Counted from the first letter of the stretch, positions 15,905 through 24,523 are shown. The stretch: DNA of 36,146 nt from an uncultured Bacteriovoracaceae bacterium (GCA_913053615.1 CAJXHA010000003.1:1-36146); one strand, 5' to 3'. A program made the numbers and translations. Notes: generated from the sequence alone by a model not told the origin.

Positions 15905-15930
15905 AAAAAAGGAAGACTATGTCTTCCTTT
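15905..15930 (-). terminator. Terminator of the 50-aa gene (minus strand)
   Basis: Read on the minus strand, GGAAGAC pairs with GTCTTCC around ATA and is followed by six T residues. It ends 42 nt after the stop codon of the small basic protein gene. Confidence 0.75.
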
Positions 15931-15971
15931 AATATAACTTAAAAATAAAATTCAATTAGTTACATACTAGT

Positions 15972-16124
15972 CTATAAGTAAGATAACCTATAACCAGTAA
16001 CTTCTAGGTTTTTACGTGTAAAGTTTCTACTCTCAACCATAGTTTGGTCAAATCTTCTTAGTAGTCTTAACTCTCTAATTACTTCTTTACGTTGTGTTTG
16101 ATTGTGTTTTTGTTCTCTTTTCAT
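15972..16124 (-). CDS. Small basic protein (50 aa)
   Basis: Starts MKREQKHNQTQRKEVIRELRLLRRFD and contains many Arg and Lys residues, predicted helical, no membrane segment. The ATG at 16124 was chosen because GGAGG lies 5 nt before it, one of the best sites in the window; the longer frame upstream has none. The gene has its own terminator. The strong translation signal, high charge and isolation suggest a real small protein, perhaps nucleic-acid binding, but no family is recognised. Confidence 0.6.
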   Translation of the reverse strand: MKREQKHNQTQRKEVIRELRLLRRFDQTMVESRNFTRKNLEVTGYRLSYL

Positions 16125-16280
16125 GAAACCTCCGAATGTTAATGATAAGAAAAAATGACTCAAATATGAAGATTCACCTTTGTTAATTCGGTATATCCGA
16201 TTTTGATCTTTGTAAGTGCCCAAGAACAGGTGAGTTAAATTTTAGGTGAATAAAAGCTCAAATCACGATAGGATGCTGAA

Positions 16281-17078
16281 ATGTTAATGAGAGCCTTACT
16301 AATAACATTAATCAGTCTGAACCTCTATGCAGGTATTATTATACCCCCATTAGAGGATGTGATTCAAAGAAATAATCAAAGTGTTGAAAATTTACTGTAT
16401 CCAAAGAAAGATTATTCTCTTCTTGTTTGGAATATCTATAAGCAAGCTAAAGATGACTTTTATCGCGATGAGATGTTTATAAGGGGTTTTGACTTCTCAC
16501 TTTTGCAAGAAATCTCACAAGACAATACCTTTGAGCTCTTTATTAAAGGATTCATTTCTGACTATATTTTTGCTGCCTCATTTTTAGATGATGGTATTGG
16601 AACAGGGGTGGGAGTGATTTCAAGAGTTAAGATCAATGAATATGACTTTGTTCGCTCTTATGCTCGAGAGCCTGTGATTAAAACACCGAAGATGGCAGCC
16701 ATTGCTGATATTAAAATCTTTCAATCTAATAAAAGCCTTAAAATGATAAGTATCCACGCAGTTAATTTTGTAAGACTATGGGCATTCAAGAAACATATTG
16801 ATCAAGTCTTTGAAAAGGTAAAAGATCATAAGGGACCGATGATTTGGGCCGGTGACTTTAATACCTGGAATAAAAGCCGTTTAAATTATCTCGTATATAA
16901 ACTTAAGCAATTAAAATTAACTCATTTGTCTTTAAAGGACTCTCATCTAGTAAAGAAGTTTATGGGTAAGCCACTTGATCATATTTTTGTTCGTGGAATT
17001 AGCGTTAAGTCTGCGAGAGCAATTGCTAAACCTGATCAGTCTGATCATAATCCTCTGGTATTAAAGTTCTCTTTATAG
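16281..17078 (+). CDS. Exported endonuclease/exonuclease/phosphatase-family protein
   Basis: A 265-residue EEP-fold hydrolase with a signal peptide (about 1-17). Catalytic residues are complete: N51 (WNIYK), E77 (LLQEIS), H159 (SIHAVNF), D192 and N194 (WAGDFNTW), D233 (LDHIFVRG) and the final S254-D255-H256. This family uses a divalent metal to cut phosphodiesters in DNA, RNA or lipids; the export signal and the overall shape resemble YafD-type proteins. Which substrate is not visible. Weak AGGA upstream of the ATG; a second ATG lies two codons in. It precedes another small exported protein by 64 nt. Confidence 0.88.
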   Translation: MLMRALLITLISLNLYAGIIIPPLEDVIQRNNQSVENLLYPKKDYSLLVWNIYKQAKDDFYRDEMFIRGFDFSLLQEISQDNTFELFIKGFISDYIFAASFLDDGIGTGVGVISRVKINEYDFVRSYAREPVIKTPKMAAIADIKIFQSNKSLKMISIHAVNFVRLWAFKKHIDQVFEKVKDHKGPMIWAGDFNTWNKSRLNYLVYKLKQLKLTHLSLKDSHLVKKFMGKPLDHIFVRGISVKSARAIAKPDQSDHNPLVLKFSL

Positions 17079-17142
17079 AAAGTAATTAGTCTTTCAGAAA
17101 TATTAAGTTTTCAAACCCTTTAAAAAGTTTCAAACTTGTTTT

Positions 17143-17568
17143 ATGAAATTTTTAATCACACTACTTTTTGTTTCTAATCTTTTTGCTGCTACTGCACCTG
17201 TGCAATCAGCTTACTTTATCTTTGATAATAAGATTGATTTGAGTTTTGAAATTAGTCCAATTGATGAGGGAGTTAAGAATAGTGATTATAAAAAGGCATG
17301 GAAAGAATTAGGGGCAAAGAGTTTTGTCTTTGAGAAAAATCGTTGTAAGAGCATAAAAAGCGACTCTGACTTTATAAAAGATGGAAAGTCTGAGGCCCTT
17401 TTATTAAATATTTCTTTTGTTTGTGAGAAGAAAATCTCTAAAACTAAGATGAAAATCCTTAAACAAGGTTTACTAAAAAAGTTTAGTACTTTTGAGTTCG
17501 CTACCATTAATGATGAAGGCGAAATGGAAGTACAGCTGATTAAAAACAGAAATGTCAGGCTTTTTTAG
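17143..17568 (+). CDS. Exported hypothetical protein (141 aa)
   Basis: Signal peptide MKFLITLLFVSNLFA with likely cleavage in AATA, then a 120-residue mature part with two cysteines (in KNRCKSI and SFVCEKK) that could form a disulfide in the periplasm. No domain recognised. No clear ribosome site before the ATG. Follows the EEP-family gene and may be co-transcribed with it. Confidence 0.6.
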   Translation: MKFLITLLFVSNLFAATAPVQSAYFIFDNKIDLSFEISPIDEGVKNSDYKKAWKELGAKSFVFEKNRCKSIKSDSDFIKDGKSEALLLNISFVCEKKISKTKMKILKQGLLKKFSTFEFATINDEGEMEVQLIKNRNVRLF

Positions 17569-17662
17569 TTTTCGCTGCGTCAAGTTCCTGAAAATTTATT
17601 CATAGGCAAAACAAAAGTTAAGTCTTTTGATTTCCAAATTTGGTAAGCTAAGAGTTGATGTT

Positions 17663-17719
17663 TTTCACTCAATTACTGGTGGGAAAATATTGTATATGTG
17701 AGTGAAAGGATTGTGAGTG
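17663..17719. repeat. Inverted and direct repeats upstream of large lipoprotein gene
   Basis: TTTCACTCA (17663-17671) is the exact inverse of TGAGTGAAA (17699-17707), and TGTGAGTG occurs twice directly (17697-17704 and 17712-17719, 15 bp apart). They end about 20 bp before the TATAAT at 17740-17745, a fitting place for a regulator. Confidence 0.45.
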
Positions 17720-17739
17720 TTAAAATATTATTGAACACT

Positions 17740-17745
17740 TATAAT
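17740..17745 (+). promoter_or_regulatory. -10 box of large lipoprotein gene
   Basis: Perfect TATAAT 13 nt before the ATG at 17759; AGGA in the short leader serves as ribosome site. No good -35 at 17 nt. Confidence 0.45.
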
Positions 17746-17758
17746 TTTAGGACAAAGT

Positions 17759-20146
17759 ATGATTAAACAATTTATTTCATTATTCATCTCTTCAAGCTTC
17801 TTATTAAGCTTAATTTCTTGTGGTGATTTATTTATGCAAGATAAAGAGGGGAAGGGAGTAACTCTAAGACAGCTTGCTACTTGTGAGCTTGATACTGAGG
17901 CCTTTGCGCGAATCATGGAAAGAAATATCAAAGGAGATATCCTTTGTTTACAAGATCAAATTCATACTTTTATTGATCTCGTTGAAACTGATCGTCCTGG
18001 ATACATCTCTGAAAGTGTTCTTATTAACTTTCTTGAAAATGGACCAAGTGATCTCGGATCACCTGAAGACGTTGTTCCTATTGTTAGAAGTTTATTTGAT
18101 TTAACTAAAGTAATCTTAGGTGGAGAAAGAGGATATATTTCTAGAGGTGATTTTGATCGCTTAATTAATTTCATTATTTCATTTAATCAAAATATATTTC
18201 CTCTTTATGATATCTTCACTAAAGATCAAGAAATCTCTTTTGGTGATTACCAGAGAAATAGAAATACAGTTCAAAAGTACTTGACAAATATCTCAAATGA
18301 GCTAAGGGCCTTACTTAATTTAAATAGAAGCTCACTTGATCGCATGGATACTTATGTATTCTTAGATCGCTTTTTTAGCGAAGACCTAGAAACAGCTGAA
18401 GAGGTAAAGAGTTTAATGTTCTTAAAGAGAGTTTTTCTTGGAGGGCAGGTTTTTGATCTAACTTATTTAGAGCTTGAAGTAGGCTTAGCTAAATTAGCAG
18501 AACTAGGACAAGTTTCTTATGACCTTGTAAAAATCAATCAATTTTCTTTTGCAAAAGATGCTCCTAAGATGATTGATGTATATCGAGAAGATATGAAGAT
18601 TATTCACGACAATCTTTTTTATAGTGATGATTCATATGAGGCCCTCTTTACTATTTATGATGTCCTAGATGCCATGAATAAATTAGATGTTGAGATTCCA
18701 GAAGTTGATATAACGAAATATCCAAATGAAATTATGATCTTGAAAAAAACTCTACTTGGTAGTGGTGGAGAGTTTGTAAGTTCAGTAGAGGTTGTTAATC
18801 TTCTTAATCACTTAAATAATATTTTAGACGAGGGAAGAACCTTTTATCGTATTTATGATATGTATCGTGACGAGTTGAATTCTGTTGATCCTATTACAAC
18901 TGACTTCTCAGGATACCCAGCTCCGCCAAATACTCCTGAAGTTGATCACTTAAGGCACTTTTCAAATATTGCTAATAATTATCGTTTCTTTAAAGGAACT
19001 TTTAAAGCTCCTTTCTTCTCTTTCGATCACTATCGAAATCCGGGAGCATTTTTAGAGATCTCAATTATTGAATATGTAATGAAGTTGATTTTTAAAGAGT
19101 ATGGAAATCCAAACTCTGAAGCCAGAGGTGGCTATCATATGACATTAGAGCAAACAGTTGCTCTTATGGACGATATCAAAGTAATTTTAAAGGACATGGG
19201 AATCATCACAATCGGTAGAACAGGTGGGGGAGAAGTTGCGAATACAGCGGATAACCTAGTGCTTATGTCTACACTATTTCAATTCCAAAGTAATGGATGT
19301 AGTGATGAAGTTTGTATGGAAGTTCCAGAGATAACTGAGTTCCTAATTGGTCTTTTAACCGCACTCTCTGTAAAGGATTTCTTTATCGAGGAGATGGAAA
19401 CAGTTTGTTCTGATGAAGTTGACCAGTACGGAAGAATCTATGTGGATTGTTTTAGAAAGAACTTTGTAAAAGTATTAAATGCCAAAATACCAGGAGACGG
19501 ACGTTCATTGGCCGAATATTTACCACTGATGTCTTCATATATAACTGAGCTTACGGGTACTCCAGATCCAAATCAAGACCCTACAGTAAGTGAGGGCTAT
19601 ATGAAGTTTATTACTGAGACTGAGAACTTCACAAGAACTTGTACATTCTTTGATGATGGAACACCAGTGCCTATGAAGTCAACAGATGCCTTTGCTGTAT
19701 TTGCCGGGCTTTTAAATGTTGAATCAACAATTATGCGATTTGATGCTAACCAAAATAATAAACTTGATGGATATGGACGTAATAATGAAGTACTCACAGC
19801 TTATTATGAAGTATATGAAGGGGCGATTAAAAGCTTAGTAGATCCTAACGGAGGATTTATGACGAAGCTTGCAAAGCCAATCTTTCAATACCTTGTGAAG
19901 TATGGAACTGTACCTGACACTGGAAACTTTAGAAGTATTTGGGACTTTGTTAAATTCTTAGTTAAATTTAATAAGGGAGCAGATGCTACGAGGACAACCA
20001 TTGCAACAATCCTTAAGACACTAGGAGAGCAATCGGGTAACTCACAAAAGTATCCATTTAAGTGTGATGAATGTTTACGTGATCCAAACGTAGAGTGTAT
20101 CCCTGAAGATGATACTTGGGATAATGAACTACATCGTTTTCGTTAA
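17759..20146 (+). CDS. Large lipoprotein with EF-hand-like segments (795 aa)
   Basis: Signal sequence with lipobox LISC, lipidated cysteine 21. The rest is a long helical protein with no recognised family. Several segments look like EF-hand or EF-like pairs: GYISESVLINFLENG, then GERGYISRGDFDRLINFI about 50 residues later, SGGEFVSSVEVVNLLNHL, and near residue 661 a loop DANQNNKLDGYG that has the D-x-N-x-N calcium spacing but ends in Gly rather than Glu. Multiple cysteines occur in the last third (CSDEVC, CSDEV, CFRK, CDEC). Probably anchored in the outer membrane, possibly calcium-dependent. AGGA precedes the ATG. Function unknown. Confidence 0.75.
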   Translation: MIKQFISLFISSSFLLSLISCGDLFMQDKEGKGVTLRQLATCELDTEAFARIMERNIKGDILCLQDQIHTFIDLVETDRPGYISESVLINFLENGPSDLGSPEDVVPIVRSLFDLTKVILGGERGYISRGDFDRLINFIISFNQNIFPLYDIFTKDQEISFGDYQRNRNTVQKYLTNISNELRALLNLNRSSLDRMDTYVFLDRFFSEDLETAEEVKSLMFLKRVFLGGQVFDLTYLELEVGLAKLAELGQVSYDLVKINQFSFAKDAPKMIDVYREDMKIIHDNLFYSDDSYEALFTIYDVLDAMNKLDVEIPEVDITKYPNEIMILKKTLLGSGGEFVSSVEVVNLLNHLNNILDEGRTFYRIYDMYRDELNSVDPITTDFSGYPAPPNTPEVDHLRHFSNIANNYRFFKGTFKAPFFSFDHYRNPGAFLEISIIEYVMKLIFKEYGNPNSEARGGYHMTLEQTVALMDDIKVILKDMGIITIGRTGGGEVANTADNLVLMSTLFQFQSNGCSDEVCMEVPEITEFLIGLLTALSVKDFFIEEMETVCSDEVDQYGRIYVDCFRKNFVKVLNAKIPGDGRSLAEYLPLMSSYITELTGTPDPNQDPTVSEGYMKFITETENFTRTCTFFDDGTPVPMKSTDAFAVFAGLLNVESTIMRFDANQNNKLDGYGRNNEVLTAYYEVYEGAIKSLVDPNGGFMTKLAKPIFQYLVKYGTVPDTGNFRSIWDFVKFLVKFNKGADATRTTIATILKTLGEQSGNSQKYPFKCDECLRDPNVECIPEDDTWDNELHRFR

Positions 20147-20165
20147 TACTTAAAATTTTGTAAAC

Positions 20166-20441
20166 TTATTGAAGTGAATCGAGGCTATCTTCATTAAAGT
20201 AATTTGGATGAGGTAATTTCTCATCAAACATTTTCTTTAATTCATCCGCCATTTGAATGGCCTTATACTTCTTTCCATTAGAAAGTCTAATCCAAAACCC
20301 TTCGATTACTTGTTGGTCGTTGGTAAACATCTTAATAGGCTTGATAGAAACAATATGGTTGGTATTTAATAAAATATCAACTATCTCATCTTTTTGTTGA
20401 GCCTCGTTGTGGCTAATAATGGTAAACTTTCTAAAATTCAT
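20166..20441 (-). CDS. Hypothetical protein, weakly FlbD-like (91 aa)
   Basis: A small soluble protein. The middle, NTNHIVSIKPI followed by WIRLSNGKKYKAIQMADELKKMF, recalls FlbD-type proteins (asn-x-x-x-I-x-S-I then L-x-N-G-K-x-Y), but it is longer and no flagellar genes are nearby, so this is only a resemblance. AGGA lies 8 nt before the ATG. It is divergent from the YkgJ-type gene and convergent with the large lipoprotein gene. Confidence 0.55.
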   Translation of the reverse strand: MNFRKFTIISHNEAQQKDEIVDILLNTNHIVSIKPIKMFTNDQQVIEGFWIRLSNGKKYKAIQMADELKKMFDEKLPHPNYFNEDSLDSLQ

Positions 20442-20523
20442 ATGCCTATCCTAATATAGAAATAACACTCCCTAAATGGTGTTGAAAATATTACATTATT
20501 ATCTTCTGATTTAAAGTAAAACT

Positions 20524-20529
20524 TAGTAT
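20524..20529 (+). promoter_or_regulatory. -10 box of YkgJ-type gene; possible leaderless start
   Basis: TAGTAT ends 6 nt before the ATG at 20536. No ribosome site better than GAG is present. Matches the spacing seen at 337, 9717, 24524, 25347 and 35794. Confidence 0.35.
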
Positions 20530-20535
20530 TTAGAG

Positions 20536-21144
20536 ATGTTTATGAACCTAGAAAAAGTAAAAGAATCCTTAAATAAGTATCAGGCGACATTGCATCTCGA
20601 CTCTTATTCCCGTCGTGAGAACTTAATTTCAGAGATGTCTAAGTTAGAAGCACAAGGAACGGACTGTTCCAAATGTTCAGGATTTTGTTGTACATATTAC
20701 CATAATTCTATGCAAGTAACCCCTTTGGAGGCTATAGAAATACTCATTGAACTAATGGAGAGTGATCGTTTAAATGACGAGACTATCGAAAGACTTAAGG
20801 CAAACTCAAAAAAGTATCGCCTTGATAATGAGATAACTGATGGTCATGGTCGTATACTAAGAAGGTATTATACTTGTCCTTTTTTTAATGATCACTCACT
20901 GGGGTGTTCTTTAAGTAGAAGAGCAAAACCCTATGGCTGCCTTGCGTTTAATGCTATTGAGAAAAATGTTAGCGTTGAAGGAAAGTGTAAGAGTCAAAGT
21001 GGTTTATTAGAGCAAAGAGAAAAAGAGTTTAGTGAAGTCGAAAGCAATTTGAATAATGAATTGCAATCTTCCTTGAAATTATATTGGATTAAAAAACCAA
21101 TCACTCAAGCACTATTAGATATGATGATGCAAATGAGTATCTGA
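20536..21144 (+). CDS. YkgJ-family cysteine-cluster protein
   Basis: A 202-residue cytoplasmic protein with the cysteine pattern of the YkgJ/CxxCxxxCC family: C-S-K-C-S-G-F-C-C near residues 38-46, then a conserved C in YTCPFF, a C in LGCSLSRRAKPYGC and a later C in GKCKS. These cysteines are thought to bind zinc or an Fe-S cluster. The RAKPYGCLAFNA stretch matches the family's R-P..C signature. Two ATGs (20536 and 20542) compete. The target is unknown. Adjacent to the GSIII gene, but with a separate promoter between. Confidence 0.85.
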   Translation: MFMNLEKVKESLNKYQATLHLDSYSRRENLISEMSKLEAQGTDCSKCSGFCCTYYHNSMQVTPLEAIEILIELMESDRLNDETIERLKANSKKYRLDNEITDGHGRILRRYYTCPFFNDHSLGCSLSRRAKPYGCLAFNAIEKNVSVEGKCKSQSGLLEQREKEFSEVESNLNNELQSSLKLYWIKKPITQALLDMMMQMSI

Positions 21145-21159
21145 TCGAGCTTGTCGTGA

Positions 21160-21189
21160 TTTAGCATGTTAAAAAAAACAAATGCTAAA
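21160..21189. promoter_or_regulatory. Inverted repeat in the glnN promoter
   Basis: TTTAGCAT and ATGCTAAA (8 bp each, 14-nt A-rich spacer). The centre is at about -42 from the start predicted by TATAAT at 21205-21210, so a bound regulator would touch the -35 region. No NtrC or sigma-54 consensus is present. Confidence 0.35.
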
Positions 21190-21204
21190 AAAAAGATCCT
21201 AATT

Positions 21205-21210
21205 TATAAT
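21205..21210 (+). promoter_or_regulatory. -10 box of glutamine synthetase gene
   Basis: Perfect TATAAT 33 nt before the ATG at 21244, leaving a short leader that carries AAGGAG. No matching -35. Confidence 0.5.
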
Positions 21211-21243
21211 ATGTTAGATTTGATTATCTACAAGGAGATAGAA

Positions 21244-23445
21244 ATGACTAAAATAGTCCGTGCTAATGCAAAGCTTGCAAGCTACAAAATCCCAACCAGA
21301 GTTTTTAATGTTCCTAAGGATACAAATGGTAATCCTTTAAGAGTATCAGAATACTTTGGTGAGAATGTTTTTAATTACAAGAACTCTGATATCTTAACTG
21401 AGCAAGATAAGAAGTCAATCGGTGATGTAATTTCTAAGAAAGCAGATTTTTCTAAAGAAATGGCCGAAAAATATGCTAACGCTGTTTTAAACTGGGCAAC
21501 TTCAAAAGGTGTAACTCACTTTACACACTGGTTCCAACCTCTTACTGGGTCAACAGCTGAAAAGCACGATGCATTTTTAACAATTGAAAAAGGTAAGCCA
21601 ATTGAAAAGCTTTCAGCATCACAATTAATTCAAGGTGAGCCGGATGCTTCTTCTTTCCCAAATGGTGGATCTCGTTCTACATTTGAGGCAAGAGGTTATA
21701 CTTCTTGGGATTTATCTTCTCCTATTTTTATTAGAACTCAAGAAAATGGAAAAACTCTTTGTATTCCAACTGCATTCGTATCATACACTGGTGATGCATT
21801 AGATATTAAGACTCCACTTTTAAGATCAGTTACTCAATTATCAAAAGCTGCTTCTCGTTTTTTAAACTTAACTTCAGGTAAGAAAAGAGACGAAGAAAAA
21901 GTAACGAATGTTGATGTAAGCTGTGGTTGTGAGCAAGAGTACTTTCTAATTGATAAGTCTCTTTACTTTGAAAGACCAGACCTTGTTATGGGGGGAAGAA
22001 CTCTTTTTGGAGCTTCAACTTCAAGAAACCAACAATTAGAAGATCATTACTTTGGAACTGTTCCTGATAGAGTACTTGCTTATATGCAAGAAGTAGAAGT
22101 TGAATTATACCGCTTAGGAATTCCAGCCAAAACTCGTCACAACGAAGTTGCTCCTGGACAATTTGAAATTGCACCAATTTTTAGCTCAGCGAATATCGCT
22201 GTTGATCAAAACCAAACAATGATGAGTATTCTTCAAAGTGTTGCGATTAAGCACGGTTTTGTATGCTTACTACATGAAAAGCCATTTGCTGGCATCAATG
22301 GTTCTGGTAAGCACTTAAACTGGTCAATGTCTTCTAAGTTAGGAAATATGTTAGAGCCAACTGATACTCCACATACTAATTATCAGTTTCTTGCAACTGT
22401 AGCTATGATTTGTGAAGCGATTAATCGTCATGGTGCTAACTTACGTACAGCAATTGCTTCTCACTCTAATGATCACAGACTAGGTGCAAATGAAGCACCT
22501 CCAAGTATTATCTCTGTTTTCTTAGGTGATACTTTAACTGCAATCTTAGATGCCTATGCTGATGGTAAGAAGTATGACCCTTCTGATGATACTTTTATTG
22601 ATTTAAAAGCTGATCAATTAGCAAGACTTGTAAAAGATAATACAGATAGAAATAGAACTTCTCCATTTGCATTTACTGGAAATAAGTTTGAGTTCCGTGC
22701 TGTAGGTTCAAGTCAGAACGTTGGTATTCCAATGACTGTACTTAACGGAGCAGTTGCTTCTGTTATTAATGAGATGAATGATAAGATTGAAAAAGAAATT
22801 GAATCTGGAAAATCAACTGATGAAGTTCTTTTAAACTTAACAATCGAATTATATAAGAACTCAAGAAAAGTTGTCTTCAATGGTGATGGATACTCTAAAG
22901 AGTGGGAAGCTGAAGCAGAAAAAAGAGGATTACCAAATCTTAGAACTTCTGCAGATGCATTAAAAGTAATTGCTGATGCTCCTAAAAATAACTTTTTAAC
23001 TGAACTTGGAATTTACTCTGCAAATGAGTTAACAACAAGATTTAATGTAAGAGTTGAAAGATATGTAAAACACAGATTAATCGAATTTAACACTTTAGTT
23101 AATATGATTAATAAAGATGTTATTCCAGCAACTATTGAATACAAAAACTTAGTGGCAACTTCTATTGTAAATCAAAAGAGTGCAGGTATTGATGCTAAGT
23201 CAGATATTGCAGTTCTCACTGGAATTAATAATGCTTTAAATACATTAATGGAAGATAAGGCCAAATTAATTAAAGAAATGGATGCTATTGGACATGATGA
23301 AGGAATTGAAGCAGCTGAAAAGATTGCTAAAGAATTACTTCCATTATCTGAGAAAATAGCGGACTCAGTTAATTATCTTGAGGATAATGTGGCCGAAGAT
23401 ATGTGGCCAATCCCAACTTATTACGACTTATTATTTGTAAGATAA
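21244..23445 (+). CDS. glnN: Glutamine synthetase type III
   Basis: Makes glutamine from glutamate, ammonia and ATP, the main ammonia entry route. At 733 residues it is of the large GSIII class (about 700-730), not GSI. GSIII hallmarks: THWFQPLTG (94-102), EKHDAF (106-111), STFEARGYTSWD (145-156), CGCEQEYFL, KTRHNEVAPGQFEIAP, and the ATP/glutamate segment HEKPFAGINGSGKHLNWS, then NRTSPFAFTGNKFEFRAVGSSQN. The ATG at 21244 was chosen because AAGGAG ends 5 nt before it; the longer frame from 21166 runs through the promoter. No GSI and no glnB were seen in the window. A long terminator follows. Confidence 0.97.
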   Translation: MTKIVRANAKLASYKIPTRVFNVPKDTNGNPLRVSEYFGENVFNYKNSDILTEQDKKSIGDVISKKADFSKEMAEKYANAVLNWATSKGVTHFTHWFQPLTGSTAEKHDAFLTIEKGKPIEKLSASQLIQGEPDASSFPNGGSRSTFEARGYTSWDLSSPIFIRTQENGKTLCIPTAFVSYTGDALDIKTPLLRSVTQLSKAASRFLNLTSGKKRDEEKVTNVDVSCGCEQEYFLIDKSLYFERPDLVMGGRTLFGASTSRNQQLEDHYFGTVPDRVLAYMQEVEVELYRLGIPAKTRHNEVAPGQFEIAPIFSSANIAVDQNQTMMSILQSVAIKHGFVCLLHEKPFAGINGSGKHLNWSMSSKLGNMLEPTDTPHTNYQFLATVAMICEAINRHGANLRTAIASHSNDHRLGANEAPPSIISVFLGDTLTAILDAYADGKKYDPSDDTFIDLKADQLARLVKDNTDRNRTSPFAFTGNKFEFRAVGSSQNVGIPMTVLNGAVASVINEMNDKIEKEIESGKSTDEVLLNLTIELYKNSRKVVFNGDGYSKEWEAEAEKRGLPNLRTSADALKVIADAPKNNFLTELGIYSANELTTRFNVRVERYVKHRLIEFNTLVNMINKDVIPATIEYKNLVATSIVNQKSAGIDAKSDIAVLTGINNALNTLMEDKAKLIKEMDAIGHDEGIEAAEKIAKELLPLSEKIADSVNYLEDNVAEDMWPIPTYYDLLFVR

Positions 23446-23458
23446 TACAAAATCAAGT

Positions 23459-23508
23459 ACTTACTCACATCTCCTTGGAATTGGCTTAGGAGATGTGAGT
23501 AAGTTTTT
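23459..23508 (+). terminator. Terminator of glutamine synthetase gene
   Basis: A 17-bp perfect stem (ACTTACTCACATCTCCT with its complement) with a 12-nt loop, followed by TTTT. It starts 14 nt after the stop codon. Confidence 0.88.
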
Positions 23509-23590
23509 CAATTTTAATTTTCTTTAATTTACACTTCATTTCACTTTTTAGATAAAGAGCTTCATAAAATTCAAGGTAAGGGGAATTAAA

Positions 23591-24490
23591 GTGAAGAAAC
23601 TATCTTTATTAGCACTCGTTGCACTGTCGTTTTCGGCATTTGCAGCACCAATCGAAACATCAATTCATAAGATCTTAGCACCAGAAAAAGGTGAAACTGA
23701 GTACGTTATCTTAGCAACAGACGGTAAAGTTTATGACATCGACGCTAAGGATGAAGAGCTAGTTGATCTTGCTTATGAAGCAATGGAAACAAACTCAACG
23801 ATTACAATTGATTTAAATAATCTATCAATCGTTAATGGCATCATGAACCGCAGAAAGGGAATTAGTGAAATTCAATTTATTTCAAATGAAGTTCCTGAAT
23901 TTGCTCCAATGGATGTTGAATTTGCTCCAGGGGATACTCCTTTAACTGGTTATACTGTTTCTACTTTAGCAGATATGAATACAGCGAAGAGATACTTTTC
24001 AACTATGCAAGGTGCGACTAAGTGGAGATCTCAGTGTTATAATAGGGCACATGTTTGGTCTTATGAAATGAAGACTGATCACAATATCAATACTGGAAAA
24101 ATGTGGATCTTCTTTTCTGCAAAGTATATTAAAGAGTATAAGTATAAGTGGTGGTTCCATGTTGCTCCATACGTACAAGTTGCTACAGAAAGAGAGCCAG
24201 TTGTTCTTGATAGAGAATTCTCAAGAGTTCCTCAAAGACTTACTGATTGGAAAAATGTTTACATGAAAAACAATGCGACTTGTGTTAACACTGAAAACTA
24301 TACAACTTATGAAGATAATACTTGGAATGAGTACTGTTTCTTAATTCAATCAAGCATGTACTACTGGCAACCATTCAATCTTGAAAACCTTGATAAAGAG
24401 GGAACAACTAAGAGTGGATTTGTATCAAACGAGTTAAAAAGAGCTTACTCTAATGCTATAAAAGGCCGTTACAGAAGAGATGTAGACTAG
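23591..24490 (+). CDS. Protein-glutaminase-like secreted deamidase
   Basis: A 299-residue pre-pro-enzyme. Signal peptide 1-18 (AFA-AP), a propeptide-like region to about 113, then a mature-size domain of about 185 residues. That domain shows the protein-glutamine glutaminase (Chryseobacterium PG) pattern: C149 in SQCYNRAHVW, H190 in WWFHVAPYV and D207 in VVLDREF, giving a Cys-His-Asp triad in the known order and context. Such enzymes turn protein glutamine side chains into glutamate and ammonia. The precursor layout also fits the family. The GTG start has AAGGGG upstream. It sits next to a DUF1554-like lipoprotein gene and just after GSIII. Activity is inferred, not shown. Confidence 0.78.
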   Translation: MKKLSLLALVALSFSAFAAPIETSIHKILAPEKGETEYVILATDGKVYDIDAKDEELVDLAYEAMETNSTITIDLNNLSIVNGIMNRRKGISEIQFISNEVPEFAPMDVEFAPGDTPLTGYTVSTLADMNTAKRYFSTMQGATKWRSQCYNRAHVWSYEMKTDHNINTGKMWIFFSAKYIKEYKYKWWFHVAPYVQVATEREPVVLDREFSRVPQRLTDWKNVYMKNNATCVNTENYTTYEDNTWNEYCFLIQSSMYYWQPFNLENLDKEGTTKSGFVSNELKRAYSNAIKGRYRRDVD

Positions 24491-24510
24491 TCTTTAAGCT
24501 AAAACTCGCT

Positions 24511-24516
24511 TAAAAT
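24511..24516 (+). promoter_or_regulatory. -10 box; predicted leaderless start of 24524 gene
   Basis: TAAAAT ends 7 nt before the ATG at 24524. No Shine-Dalgarno in between. Confidence 0.4.
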
Positions 24517-24523
24517 ATTCTTC

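Noticed and set aside
21166-21243. N-terminal extension of glutamine synthetase
   Set aside because: The frame is open upstream to 21166, but it crosses an A-rich promoter region with TATAAT and the only ribosome site is before 21244.
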